Shown here one piece after another: positions 1 to 7,540 of a DNA stretch of 64,000 nucleotides. The DNA is from Brevibacillus sp. JNUCC-41. Its GTDB lineage: Bacteria > Bacillota > Bacilli > Bacillales > DSM-1321. The stretch spans positions 4,931,501 through 4,995,500 of the forward strand of contig NZ_CP062163.1 of NCBI RefSeq assembly GCF_014844095.1, in the 5' to 3' direction. Numbering within the stretch: position 1 is the stretch's first letter; each line of letters begins with the position of its first letter. Both the position numbers and the translations under genes were made by a program. The notes under the pieces are model-generated. The model was given only the letters and a program-made list of their open reading frames with translations. It searched no databases and had not been told where the DNA came from.

Positions 1-199
1 TTCCACCTTCCAAACTTAAAAAATCACTTTGCATCCATATTACCATATATCCTTGCCATTAATAACTTGAAAAAGTATTCAGTGAATCGCTAAATCCCAA
101 TGATGAATGTAATCATCGATTATTTTTCCTTTTTCAGCATGAATATATTATAATCTTAGTATTCTACAATACTACAAGATACATTGGAGGAGTAATACA

Positions 200-1312
200 T
201 TGCAAGAAGTTTCTGAATCACTCGATCAATTTGATGGAATCGAAGCCTGGACCGAATTAGGAATTTCCATTGGCATTTTTCTAATTTTCCTTTTGCTTCG
301 AAAAGTATTTACTACATATATATTCAAGTTCTTTCTACGAATTGCAGAAAAACGCAAAGTAGAATTTGCCGCCAACTTAATGCTCGCTATTGAACAACCG
401 GTAAGATTGCTTATCGTTTTGATTGGTGTCATTATATCCATGCACTATTTTCCGATCGACTCACCTTCGATTGAATTCAGATCGAAAATATATAGATCGT
501 TTTTTGTTTTCTTATTCTTTTGGACGATTTTTAATATCAGTTCGAGCTTTACTATATTATTTCCGAAATTGGTAAGTAAATTCGGACTTGAAGTCGATCA
601 AATCGTCATGCCGTTCTTTACGAAAATCATAAAATTAATCATCATTGCTTTTGGTGCCTCCATCATTGCGGAAGAATGGGGATTTAATGTCGATGGATTT
701 GTTGCGGGGCTTGGTTTGGGTGGTTTGGCTTTCGCTCTTGCCGCTAAAGATACCGTCAGCAATTTCTTTGGGGGTATCGTCATCGTTACCGAAAAACCTT
801 TTACCATAGGAGATTGGGTCAAAACTCCAAGTGTGGAGGGAACTATCGAAGACATCACATTCCGAAGCACCAAAGTCCGGACTTTTGCCCAAGCTTTAGT
901 TACAGTCCCAAATGCGACCCTTTCGAATGAACCGATCATCAACTGGTCCAAGATGGGCAAAAGACAGATTGCCTTTCATTTGGGCGTGAATGTCACGACA
1001 CCGAAAGAAAAATTGGAAAATGTCATTAGGAAAATTGAAAAAATGCTCATTGATCATCCTGAAGTGCATCCTGAAACGATTTTGGTTAAATTTGATGAGT
1101 TCAGTCATTCCGGTTTCAACCTTTACCTTTATTTCTTCACGAAAGCGACGGACTTTGGGGGATATTTATCAATAAAAGAAGATGTGAACTTTAAAATAAT
1201 GGAGATATTGGACCAGGAAGATGTACAAATTGCCATTCCTTCACAGGCATTCATTCTTCAAAAAGACTCAAATTTTGAAGCCATGAATGATTTTGAATCC
1301 ATGCGCGACTGA
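200..1312 (+). CDS. MscS-family mechanosensitive ion channel (YhdY-like)
   Basis: Predicted small-conductance mechanosensitive channel of 370 residues in the cytoplasmic membrane; such channels release solutes on hypo-osmotic shock. Several hydrophobic helices occupy roughly residues 20-170. They are followed by the glycine/alanine-rich pore helix (GLGLGGLAFALAAKDTVSNF, about residues 170-190) and the soluble MscS beta and alpha/beta domains (FTIGDW, then VTVPNATLSNEPIINWS). Length and order resemble B. subtilis YhdY. The start is TTG at 200, chosen because GGAGG lies at 186-190; a TATAAT-like -10 is at 149-154 without a clear -35. It is a single gene, and its terminator hairpin begins 6 bases after the stop codon, where the first IS1182-type element is inserted. 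Family is sure; gating properties are not visible. Confidence 0.93.
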   Translation: MQEVSESLDQFDGIEAWTELGISIGIFLIFLLLRKVFTTYIFKFFLRIAEKRKVEFAANLMLAIEQPVRLLIVLIGVIISMHYFPIDSPSIEFRSKIYRSFFVFLFFWTIFNISSSFTILFPKLVSKFGLEVDQIVMPFFTKIIKLIIIAFGASIIAEEWGFNVDGFVAGLGLGGLAFALAAKDTVSNFFGGIVIVTEKPFTIGDWVKTPSVEGTIEDITFRSTKVRTFAQALVTVPNATLSNEPIINWSKMGKRQIAFHLGVNVTTPKEKLENVIRKIEKMLIDHPEVHPETILVKFDEFSHSGFNLYLYFFTKATDFGGYLSIKEDVNFKIMEILDQEDVQIAIPSQAFILQKDSNFEAMNDFESMRD

Positions 1313-1317
1313 CAAAA

Positions 1318-1340
1318 GGACTTGCCCATACGGCAAGTCT
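1318..1340 (+). repeat. Target-site duplication, left copy: terminator hairpin without U-tract
   Basis: This 23-bp stretch is identical to 3081-3103. It is the stem-loop of the mscS terminator: arms GACTTGCC and GGCAAGTC around a CATAC loop, with one G/T pair outside. In this left copy the T-run is missing because the IS begins at 1341, so the hairpin alone should terminate poorly. Confidence 0.9.
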
Positions 1341-1348
1341 CAGACTGT

Positions 1349-1378
1349 AGACAAACTCGATGAAAATCGAGTTTGTCT
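1349..1378 (+). terminator. Perfect hairpin at IS left end, probable outward-blocking terminator
   Basis: AGACAAACTCGAT and ATCGAGTTTGTCT form a 13-bp perfect stem with a GAAA loop, followed by ATTTTTA. It lies 8 bp inside the element, on the side where mscS transcripts enter. It could terminate that read-through or shield the transposase from outside transcription. Copy B carries the same hairpin at 60501-60530. Termination is inferred from shape only. Confidence 0.6.
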
Positions 1379-1407
1379 ATTTTTATGGCTTGTACAATTT
1401 GGACCTT

Positions 1408-1530
1408 GATTTCCACTCCAGGCACTCGCTTTCCGCGGGCGGTCGGGGAGCCTCCTCGGCTTTCGCCTGCGGGGTCTCTCCTAGACGCGCATTTCCCGCA
1501 GGAGTCTCGTACCTTCCGTTCCAATCAACT
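1408..1530. repeat. GC-rich repeat module inside IS copy A
   Basis: About 120 bp of strikingly GC-rich, palindrome-rich sequence between the left IS end and the transposase start. Related copies are at 60560-60652 (30 bp shorter), 14474-14580 (diverged) and 49984-50091 (free-standing, opposite strand). Shared words include CTTTCCGCGG, CGGGGTCTC, GCAGGAGTCTCG and TCCAATCA. I recognise this kind of sequence as a recurrent intergenic repeat in Bacillaceae genomes, but I know of no established function. Reading frames through it exist on both strands but look accidental. Confidence 0.8.
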
Positions 1531-1612
1531 TTGTCTTACCTTTTAGATAGAACCTTTTGCCTGGAGTCATTTTTGTTTTAAAATAGAAGTATTAAAACTT
1601 GAGGTGATGAGG

Positions 1613-2971
1613 ATGCTTTCTAAACATGATTCTATTCAGCGAGATCAACTTGAAATGATTACTTTAGATCAACTGGTGCCACCGAACCATTTGGTTCGTA
1701 AAATAGAGGCTGCCATTGACTTCACTTTCATTTATGACTTGGTGAATGATATGTATTCAGAGATAGGACGCCCAAGTATTGATCCCGTTATTTTAGTTAA
1801 ACTGACTTTCATTCAATATACCTTCGGTATTCGTTCCATGCGTAAAACGATTGAAGAAGTTGAAACCAATATGGCTTACCGTTGGTTCTTAGGCTATGGT
1901 TTCCATGAAAAAGTACCTCATTTCTCTACATTTGGGAAAAATTATGAACGACGCTTTAAAGATACAGACCTGTTTGAACAGATTTTCTATCGCATTTTAA
2001 TGACAGCTGCTAATAAAAAGTTAATAAGTGCTGAACACGTTTTCGTGGATTCCACACATGTGAAGGCCAGTGCGAATAAACGGAATTTTGAAAAGAAAAT
2101 CGTTCGTAAAGAAACACGAGCGTATCAAGGACGTCTTCAAGAAGAAATCAATCAAGATCGTGAAAACCATGGAAAAAAGCCTTTTCCACCAGATAAATTT
2201 GATAAAGAAGAGACCAAAGAGATTAAAGAAAGTACAACGGATTCTGAGAGTGGCTACTATGTGAAAGATGAACGAACAAAACAGTTTGCCTATTCATTCC
2301 ACGCGGCCGCAGACCGCAACGGTTTTGTATTGGGAACGATTGTAACACCTGGAAATATACATGACAGCCAGATCTTAGAGCCACTAGTTGAACAAGTGAT
2401 TGAGAAAGTTGGAAAACCGGAAGCCGTTGCCGCAGATGCAGCTTATAAAACACCAGCGGTTACAAGCTACCTATTTAACAAAGAAATCATACCGGCTTTA
2501 CCTTATACACGTCCTCGCACTAAAGAAGGATTTTTCCGCAAACAGGACTATGTATACGATGAACATTTTGATTGTTACCTTTGCCCTTCGGGCGAGCTAT
2601 TAAAGTACTCAACAACAAATAAAGAGGGCTATCGCGAGTATAAATCCCCCAAACACATCTGTGCAACGTGCTCATTTTTATCTCGGTGTACAGAAAGCAA
2701 AGACTGTCAAAAAGTGGTGACACGGCATATCTGGCAAACACATGTGGAAGAAGCAGATCATCTGCGTCATCATCAAGATGTAAAACCTATATATGCGAAG
2801 CGTAAAGAAACGATTGAGCGTGTATTCGCAGATGCAAAAGAAAAGCATGGTATGCGTTGGACTACTTTAAGGGGACTTAAAAAATTGTCGATGCAGGCGA
2901 TGCTTACTTTCGCTGCCATTAATTTAAAGAAGATGGCCAATTGGACATGGCGAGGTCCAAAAATGGCATAA
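1613..2971 (+). CDS. IS1182-family DDE transposase, copy A
   Basis: Transposase of 452 residues that would cut and join the IS ends. The catalytic acidic residues probably lie in VFVDSTHVKA, AADAAYKT and TIERVFADAKEKHG. An N-terminal DUF772-like region includes SIDPVILVKLTFIQYTFGIR. Near residues 325-370 is a cysteine-rich patch (CYLCPSG, CATCSFLSRC). Two in-frame start codons lie upstream (GTG 1604, ATG 1607); ATG 1613 is chosen because GAGGTG at 1601-1606 then sits at good spacing. No frameshift or stop is present, so the copy looks functional. It differs from copy B (60736-62094) by about eighteen substitutions by eye, none in the three motifs. Confidence 0.95.
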   Translation: MLSKHDSIQRDQLEMITLDQLVPPNHLVRKIEAAIDFTFIYDLVNDMYSEIGRPSIDPVILVKLTFIQYTFGIRSMRKTIEEVETNMAYRWFLGYGFHEKVPHFSTFGKNYERRFKDTDLFEQIFYRILMTAANKKLISAEHVFVDSTHVKASANKRNFEKKIVRKETRAYQGRLQEEINQDRENHGKKPFPPDKFDKEETKEIKESTTDSESGYYVKDERTKQFAYSFHAAADRNGFVLGTIVTPGNIHDSQILEPLVEQVIEKVGKPEAVAADAAYKTPAVTSYLFNKEIIPALPYTRPRTKEGFFRKQDYVYDEHFDCYLCPSGELLKYSTTNKEGYREYKSPKHICATCSFLSRCTESKDCQKVVTRHIWQTHVEEADHLRHHQDVKPIYAKRKETIERVFADAKEKHGMRWTTLRGLKKLSMQAMLTFAAINLKKMANWTWRGPKMA

Positions 2972-3030
2972 CATAGTGGGCTCGAAGAGCCCAATCTCTT
3001 AACTTTAGGCGAAAATTTAAATGAAATTTC

Positions 3031-3068
3031 AAAAGGGGTTCAGAATTTTTAAATTCCGAACCCCTTTT
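3031..3068 (+). terminator. Transposase terminator, IS copy A
   Basis: AAAAGGGGTTCAGAATTT pairs with AAATTCCGAACCCCTTTT around a short loop, 60 bp after the transposase stop and just inside the right IS end. The same structure is in copy B at 62154-62191. Confidence 0.85.
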
Positions 3069-3080
3069 GTCTACAAACTG

Positions 3081-3108
3081 GGACTTGCCCATACGGCAAG
3101 TCTTTTTT
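3081..3108 (+). terminator. Target-site duplication, right copy: intact mscS-type terminator
   Basis: This is the second copy of the 23-bp duplicated hairpin (3081-3103), here still followed by its run of T (to 3108). It is the original mscS terminator, now separated from mscS by the 1740-bp element. It can act as a second stop behind the transposase terminator. Confidence 0.88.
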
Positions 3109-3126
3109 AGCCTCTAATAAAAACTC

Positions 3127-3156
3127 TTAAAACATCACATGGTTATGTGATATAAT
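3127..3156 (+). promoter_or_regulatory. Promoter of the MATE gene with palindromic operator
   Basis: A consensus -10 TATAAT is at 3151-3156, with a weak -35 (TTAAAA, 3127-3132) at 18-bp spacing. The spacer is almost filled by a perfect inverted repeat, ATCACAT-ggtt-ATGTGAT (3134-3151), whose last base is the first of the -10. A repressor bound there would block RNA polymerase. No regulator gene is adjacent, so the factor would have to be encoded elsewhere. Confidence 0.55.
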
Positions 3157-3203
3157 TCTTTCATTGTGTTGAAAATTCCAAATATTGATATTGAGGTACT
3201 TTG

Positions 3204-4559
3204 ATGAACCAGACTTATACTAAATCACAAAAGATCCGCTTGTTATTTTATATATTGATACCTATCCTGATCACCCAAATCAGCATGTATGCCATGACTT
3301 TTTTTGATGTGATGATGTCGGGACAATACAGCACCCAGGACGTTGCTGGCGTCTCCATCGGCAGTTCGCTATGGACACCAGTGTACACGGGGCTGAGCGG
3401 GATATTGATTGCCTTGACGCCAGTGGTTTCACAGCTGGTAGGTTCAAGGAAGTCTAAATCCGTTTCCTATTCCGTGATGCAGGCCATTTATTTAGCAGTA
3501 ACTTTAGCCTTGATCATTTTAGTCATTGGGGCGTTTTCTTTGAACCCCGTATTGAGTGCCATGGACCTTGAAGATGGTGTTCACATGGTGGCCCATGATT
3601 ACTTGATCGCCCTTTCACTCGGTATCCTTCCTTTATTCGTTTATAATGCGTTGAGAGCTTTCATCGATGCTCTGGGACAGACTAGGATTTCCATGATTAT
3701 CACCCTATGTGCACTCCCGGTAAATGTCCTTTTTAATTACCTGTTAATATACGGGAAGTTTGGATTCCCTGAACTTGGCGGGGTGGGTTCCGGTTACGCC
3801 ACTGCCATTACGTATTGGTTAATTGCCCTTGTGGCCATCATTGTTGTAATAAAAATCAACCCATTTTCGACATATGAGGTTTTCAGTGAATTTTTCCGGG
3901 TTTCCTGGAAAGAATGGAAGGCCTTATTATTGATCGGGGTACCCATCGGACTGGCAATCTTTTTTGAAACCAGCATTTTCTCGGCCGTCACCCTTTTAAT
4001 GAGTAAGTATGATACCGTGACAATTGCATCGCATCAGATTGCCATGAATTTTGCGTCACTGCTTTATATGATCCCGCTAAGTATTTCCATGGCATTGACG
4101 ATCGTCATTGGATTTGAAATAGGAGCAGCCCGTTATAAAGACGCCAAAGAGTATAGCTGGATTGGCATTTCGATGGCATTGACGATGTCGCTCGTTTTGT
4201 CTACCATCCTATTCCTCTTCCGCGAACCTGTGGCCGCTTTATACACCAAAGACCATGAGGTAATGATGCTGACATCACATTTCTTGATATATGCCATCTT
4301 CTTTCAGATATCGGATGCCCTGCAGGCACCTATTCAGGGTATTTTGCGTGGATATAAAGATGTAAATGTCACATTTGCGATGTCACTTGTCTCCTACTGG
4401 ATTCTCGGGCTTCCCATTGGCTATATCTTTGCAAAGTATACGGATATGGGAGCCTTTGGGTACTGGATCGGCTTAATTTCCGGCTTGGCTCTCGGAGCTA
4501 TAGGCTTGGCGGCTCGCTTACGGTTCATACAGCAAGTAAAATATAAAAAAATGACGTAA
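3204..4559 (+). CDS. MATE-family multidrug/cation efflux protein
   Basis: Membrane exporter of 451 residues with about twelve transmembrane helices; MATE proteins expel organic cations and drugs using a Na+ or H+ gradient. The N-terminal helix (TQISMYAMTFFDVMMSG) and the GTSLW-like stretch GSSLWTPVYTGLSGILIALT, followed by PVVSQLVGS, are typical of the NorM group. B. subtilis YojI is the homologue I would expect. ATG 3204 is preferred over TTG 3201 because GAGGT lies at 3193-3197. The gene stands alone between the IS-linked terminator and a strong terminator at 4565, and its promoter has a palindromic operator. The substrate cannot be told from sequence. Confidence 0.92.
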   Translation: MNQTYTKSQKIRLLFYILIPILITQISMYAMTFFDVMMSGQYSTQDVAGVSIGSSLWTPVYTGLSGILIALTPVVSQLVGSRKSKSVSYSVMQAIYLAVTLALIILVIGAFSLNPVLSAMDLEDGVHMVAHDYLIALSLGILPLFVYNALRAFIDALGQTRISMIITLCALPVNVLFNYLLIYGKFGFPELGGVGSGYATAITYWLIALVAIIVVIKINPFSTYEVFSEFFRVSWKEWKALLLIGVPIGLAIFFETSIFSAVTLLMSKYDTVTIASHQIAMNFASLLYMIPLSISMALTIVIGFEIGAARYKDAKEYSWIGISMALTMSLVLSTILFLFREPVAALYTKDHEVMMLTSHFLIYAIFFQISDALQAPIQGILRGYKDVNVTFAMSLVSYWILGLPIGYIFAKYTDMGAFGYWIGLISGLALGAIGLAARLRFIQQVKYKKMT

Positions 4560-4564
4560 AAAAA

Positions 4565-4598
4565 GGTGGGGCTGGATTATACCGGCCCCACCCTTTTT
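4565..4598 (+). terminator. Terminator of the MATE gene
   Basis: GGTGGGGCTGG and CCGGCCCCACC form a GC-rich stem (one mismatch) followed by CTTTTT, immediately after the stop codon. Confidence 0.85.
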
Positions 4599-4623
4599 CA
4601 TTCTGAATTAAACCCCTAAACCA

Positions 4624-5397
4624 CTAGGCTTTATATATTTTCCCAAGAACATCCTTACCGCCTGTTACCGGTATGATGCTGCCGGTAATGAAATCTGATT
4701 TTTCATCACAAAGGAACGTGATGACCCTCGCTATATCTTCCCCTGTTCCCGGTCTGCCGACTGGAACCGTATCATCCTTTTCTTCTCTCGCGACCTTTAT
4801 TTCCTCCTCTTTCCAGTCACCTACGATATCACCGGGACAAACCATATTCACGGTGATGCCATGTGCAGCTTCTTCGGCAGCTAAAGTTCTTGTCAAGGAG
4901 GTCAAGCCGCTCTTGGCAGCAGCAAATACAGAACGATAGATCCAACCTGGTGCAGTTTCACACCGTTCAAATCCCAACGTAATGACTCTACCCCAGTTTC
5001 TACTGCGCATTTGTGGAATAAGCTCTTTCGCAAAATAGAAAAAACCATTTAAATTTCCATCCATGATGTATTTCCATTCATCACTGCCATATTCAGTCAT
5101 GGGCTTACGATCATGCATATATGGCCCTGCATTATGAATGAAAATATCAACATGGCCAAATGACTCCGAAATCTTTTGTAAAATATTCAGGCAATCCTCC
5201 TCACTCGACGAGTCACCTTGAATCGCAAGTGCCTTAACATGGTACCTATCCTGTAATTCATCCACTAATGCTAAAGCTGCCTTTTTACTTTTTCGATAAG
5301 TAATGATAATGGACATTCCATTATCCGCGAGTGAAAGTGCCATCCTTTTGCCGATTCCCGTTGCTCCACCAGTAATAAAAGCTACTTTGTCATCCAC
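4624..5397 (-). CDS. SDR-family oxidoreductase-like protein lacking the catalytic Tyr (YmfI-like)
   Basis: Cytoplasmic Rossmann-fold protein of 257 residues in the short-chain dehydrogenase/reductase family. The nucleotide-binding motif TGGATGIG is at residues 9-16 and the NAG motif at 89-91. In the active-site region the usual Y-x-x-x-K reads F158-A-A-A-K162, and the usual catalytic serine position falls in ITLGF, with no serine. Tyr and Ser are therefore missing while Lys remains. From memory, B. subtilis YmfI-type proteins share this, so it may be a family trait rather than decay. The start is GTG at 5397 with AGAGGG about 9 bases upstream. A normal reductase reaction is doubtful; a non-catalytic or altered role is inferred. 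Confidence 0.85.
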   Translation of the reverse strand: MDDKVAFITGGATGIGKRMALSLADNGMSIIITYRKSKKAALALVDELQDRYHVKALAIQGDSSSEEDCLNILQKISESFGHVDIFIHNAGPYMHDRKPMTEYGSDEWKYIMDGNLNGFFYFAKELIPQMRSRNWGRVITLGFERCETAPGWIYRSVFAAAKSGLTSLTRTLAAEEAAHGITVNMVCPGDIVGDWKEEEIKVAREEKDDTVPVGRPGTGEDIARVITFLCDEKSDFITGSIIPVTGGKDVLGKIYKA

Positions 5398-5556
5398 AGG
5401 CTTTACCCTCTTTATCTAATGGATTTTACTTAATTATACATAAGTTTATTCCATTTTCGATAATTTAGTAATTATAAAAAAGAACCTATGGGCTTTAACT
5501 GCATAAAATATAACAAATAAACCTGTCAGACCAAAAGCAGGAGAGAGGAATCCAAT

Positions 5557-6024
5557 ATGTTTCCCTGGAATTCACTTTTTTCTTTTAAGAATAACTCGAA
5601 CCAGAATGAATTCATGAAAAATATGCAGCAAAGTGATGTACAATCGTTCATCGAAAAAGTATTTTCACAAGTCATCCCTGACAATATGCAAGGTATGATG
5701 AACCAAAAAAATGATGGCGGCTCACAAGTAAATGCCAGATCTGAACTTCCTTTACATGCAGAAGTATTTGATACCCACTTATATGTCTTTGTAAGAATTC
5801 CCATAGAAGATGAATCTTGGTTAAAAAAAATGAAACTTTACCATACATCTAACCAATCCATCATCGAGGGGATTCCTGAAGAGTCAGATCGGCATGTCAT
5901 TACACTCCCCGCACTTGTTAAGAAAAAAGGGGCATCGGCCCAATATAAAGAATCAACATTGGAAATACGTCTTCAGAAAAGTTTCAATACCCAGTATTCA
6001 GAAATCGATGTATCCGAGATATAA
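5557..6024 (+). CDS. Hsp20/alpha-crystallin-like protein, possible spore protein
   Basis: Protein of 155 residues. Residues about 65-150 look like a diverged alpha-crystallin domain (LHAEVFDTHLYVFVRIP, then HVITLPALVKKKG and a basic beta-strand ending LEIRLQ). The N-terminus, MFPWNSLFSFKNN plus a helix QSFIEKVFSQVIPDNMQGMM, resembles coat-associated Hsp20-like proteins of Bacillus spores such as the GerT/CotP type. The family is moderately sure; a spore role is inferred. ATG 5557 has GGAGAGAGG upstream. It is transcribed divergently from the SDR gene. No clear terminator precedes the IS3 element at 6168. Confidence 0.65.
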   Translation: MFPWNSLFSFKNNSNQNEFMKNMQQSDVQSFIEKVFSQVIPDNMQGMMNQKNDGGSQVNARSELPLHAEVFDTHLYVFVRIPIEDESWLKKMKLYHTSNQSIIEGIPEESDRHVITLPALVKKKGASAQYKESTLEIRLQKSFNTQYSEIDVSEI

Positions 6025-6206
6025 GCTGCTACACACCGGGACCTCGCTGATAATAAAGTGCGGTTCCTGTTATTTTCTTGGGTCCCAACCCTTTTTAGAT
6101 TTCGATGTATTTTATTTCATGGAATGGAATGATCCATTCCCGCAAAAAAAAGAGCACCCCATATCAATGAACTATGCCCCATTTTTCGGACAGTATAAAA
6201 AAGTGC

Positions 6207-7028
6207 CTATGCGGCTAATAGGTGGTCCCGGTATTGTACCGGGGCCATTTTCTTTAGTCCCCATTGATAACGACACTCATTGTATTCTTCTATAACTCGA
6301 TCAACTTCTTCCTTCACAGCCGTTAGATTAGTACATGTTTTATATTCTGCTAAATCTTTAAAGTGGCCAAAAAAACTTTCCATCGGCGCATTATCCCAAC
6401 AGTTTCCCTTACGGGACATGGATTGGGTTAGCCCAAGTTCCTTCACTTTGTTTTGAAATAGAGGATGGGTGTAATGGAATCCTTGGTCAGAATGCAGGAT
6501 TGCACTCGTATGGAACTCGTGATTCACAGCCTGCCTTAGCTTGTTTAACGTTTCATAAACGATATTCATATCTAATGACGTGGATAAATGATACGTAACT
6601 ATTTCTTTTGTAGCCGCATCTTTTACGCATGACAAATACGCTTTTTGACCCTTTCCATAATAAAGGTAGGTAATGTCAGTAAGCAGAACTTTTCCTGGCT
6701 CCTTCTGTTTGAATTCACGATTAAGAAGATTTGGACAAGTAAGGTGCTCCTGGGTTGCCTTAGCCAACTTTCGATACGGATTGGCCCTTCTGATTTTTGC
6801 GAAGAGATTATATTTTGCCATCAACCGTCTGATTTTCTTATGATTCATGACGGCCGAATAATCATTTTCCATAACCATTTTAATTTGGAGAGCGCCTACT
6901 TTTTCCTTTTTAGTGAGGAATATATTTTTAATTAAGTCTATGTCCAAAACATCCTGTTCCTCGCGTAACTCACGGCTTGGAGCTGCCTTTAACCAATCGT
7001 AGTAACCACTTCGACTTACACCAGCCAA
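6207..7028 (-). CDS. IS3-family transposase OrfB (rve integrase domain)
   Basis: Catalytic half of the transposase. An HTH_21-like start (AGVSRSGYYDWLK) is followed by the rve integrase core with DDE residues in LLTDITYLYYG, ILHSDQGFHYTHPLF and GNCWDNAPMESFFGHFK. Listed from the first ATG, but the same frame stays open upstream to about 7130. The protein is therefore most likely made as an OrfAB fusion by -1 frameshifting at the A-rich end of orfA (7118-7129). The frame is intact to its stop. Confidence 0.93.
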   Translation of the reverse strand: MAGVSRSGYYDWLKAAPSRELREEQDVLDIDLIKNIFLTKKEKVGALQIKMVMENDYSAVMNHKKIRRLMAKYNLFAKIRRANPYRKLAKATQEHLTCPNLLNREFKQKEPGKVLLTDITYLYYGKGQKAYLSCVKDAATKEIVTYHLSTSLDMNIVYETLNKLRQAVNHEFHTSAILHSDQGFHYTHPLFQNKVKELGLTQSMSRKGNCWDNAPMESFFGHFKDLAEYKTCTNLTAVKEEVDRVIEEYNECRYQWGLKKMAPVQYRDHLLAA

Positions 7029-7114
7029 TTTGCATAGATAGGAAACAGCCTTCTTTAACTGGTATGTCCTGATCGTTCTTTCAATCAGATAGAACTTCTC
7101 AGCTGTAGTTAGAA

Positions 7115-7540
7115 TTATTTCTTTTTCAACGCCCGCCTTTCTAACTCTTCCAGCTTTTTTAGAAAGTCATTTTCTGCTTCAAGGAATTTGATTCTCGCTT
7201 CGGCCTTCCTAAGTTGATCCTCTACAGACTGTGGCTTGGAAGAAGGGCGGCCTGTACTTCCTTTTCCACGGCGTTCCGTAAGGAAGCCTTCCTCACCAAA
7301 CCTTTCAAAGGTATCACGCCAGCGCTGTAGACAACGCTTAGGTTGTTCCTTACCAATTATTTCGAGATTAAATCCCTGTTCTATGAAAATTTGAGAGGGG
7401 GATTTCCCCTTTTTATATTCCTTAACAGCTTTTGTTTTAAATTCAGGATTATATGAAATAGAACGCTCTGAAGCACTTATGATATTTGGATTCTTTTCAA
7501 GTTCTTTAATCTGAAATTCAGTATATATTTTCTTACTCAT
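7115..7540 (-). CDS. IS3-family transposase OrfA (HTH DNA-binding)
   Basis: DNA-binding subunit of 141 residues. A helix-turn-helix region (FKTKAVKEYKKGKSPSQIFI) is followed by a second HTH-like segment, a basic linker (TERRGKGSTGRPSS) and a leucine-zipper-like coiled coil at the end (EDQLRKAEARIKFLEAENDF). ATG 7540 follows GGAGGGTTTCT. The last codons, TTG AAA AAG AAA TAA, contain G AAA AAG, a plausible though not optimal slippery site for a -1 shift into orfB. Confidence 0.9.
   Translation of the reverse strand: MSKKIYTEFQIKELEKNPNIISASERSISYNPEFKTKAVKEYKKGKSPSQIFIEQGFNLEIIGKEQPKRCLQRWRDTFERFGEEGFLTERRGKGSTGRPSSKPQSVEDQLRKAEARIKFLEAENDFLKKLEELERRALKKK

Larger units (their letters stand above)
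1341..3080 (+). mobile_element. IS1182-family insertion sequence, copy A (1740 bp)
   Basis: A complete element bounded by imperfect inverted repeats: the left end reads CAGACTGTAGACAAAC and the right end, reverse-complemented, CAGTTTGTAGACAAAA. It is flanked by a 23-bp direct duplication (1318-1340 and 3081-3103). Inside, in order: a perfect 13-bp stem-loop (1349-1378), a GC-rich repeat module (1408-1530), one intact transposase gene (1613-2971) and a terminator (3031-3068). A near-identical copy B lies at 60493-62203 and a 292-bp non-autonomous relative at 14409-14700. Copy A is 29 bp longer than copy B, mainly because copy B has lost 30 bp of the GC-rich module. The family call rests on transposase length and motifs. 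Confidence 0.93.

Noticed and set aside
598..960. 120-codon antisense frame inside mscS
   Set aside because: Lies wholly opposite a conserved channel gene, with no ribosome site or recognisable motif.
1258..1581. Open frames on both strands across the IS left end (88 and 73 codons)
   Set aside because: They run through the hairpin and GC-rich repeat, have no ribosome site, and the matching frames in copy B are disrupted or shortened by the deletion; such frames are repeat artefacts.
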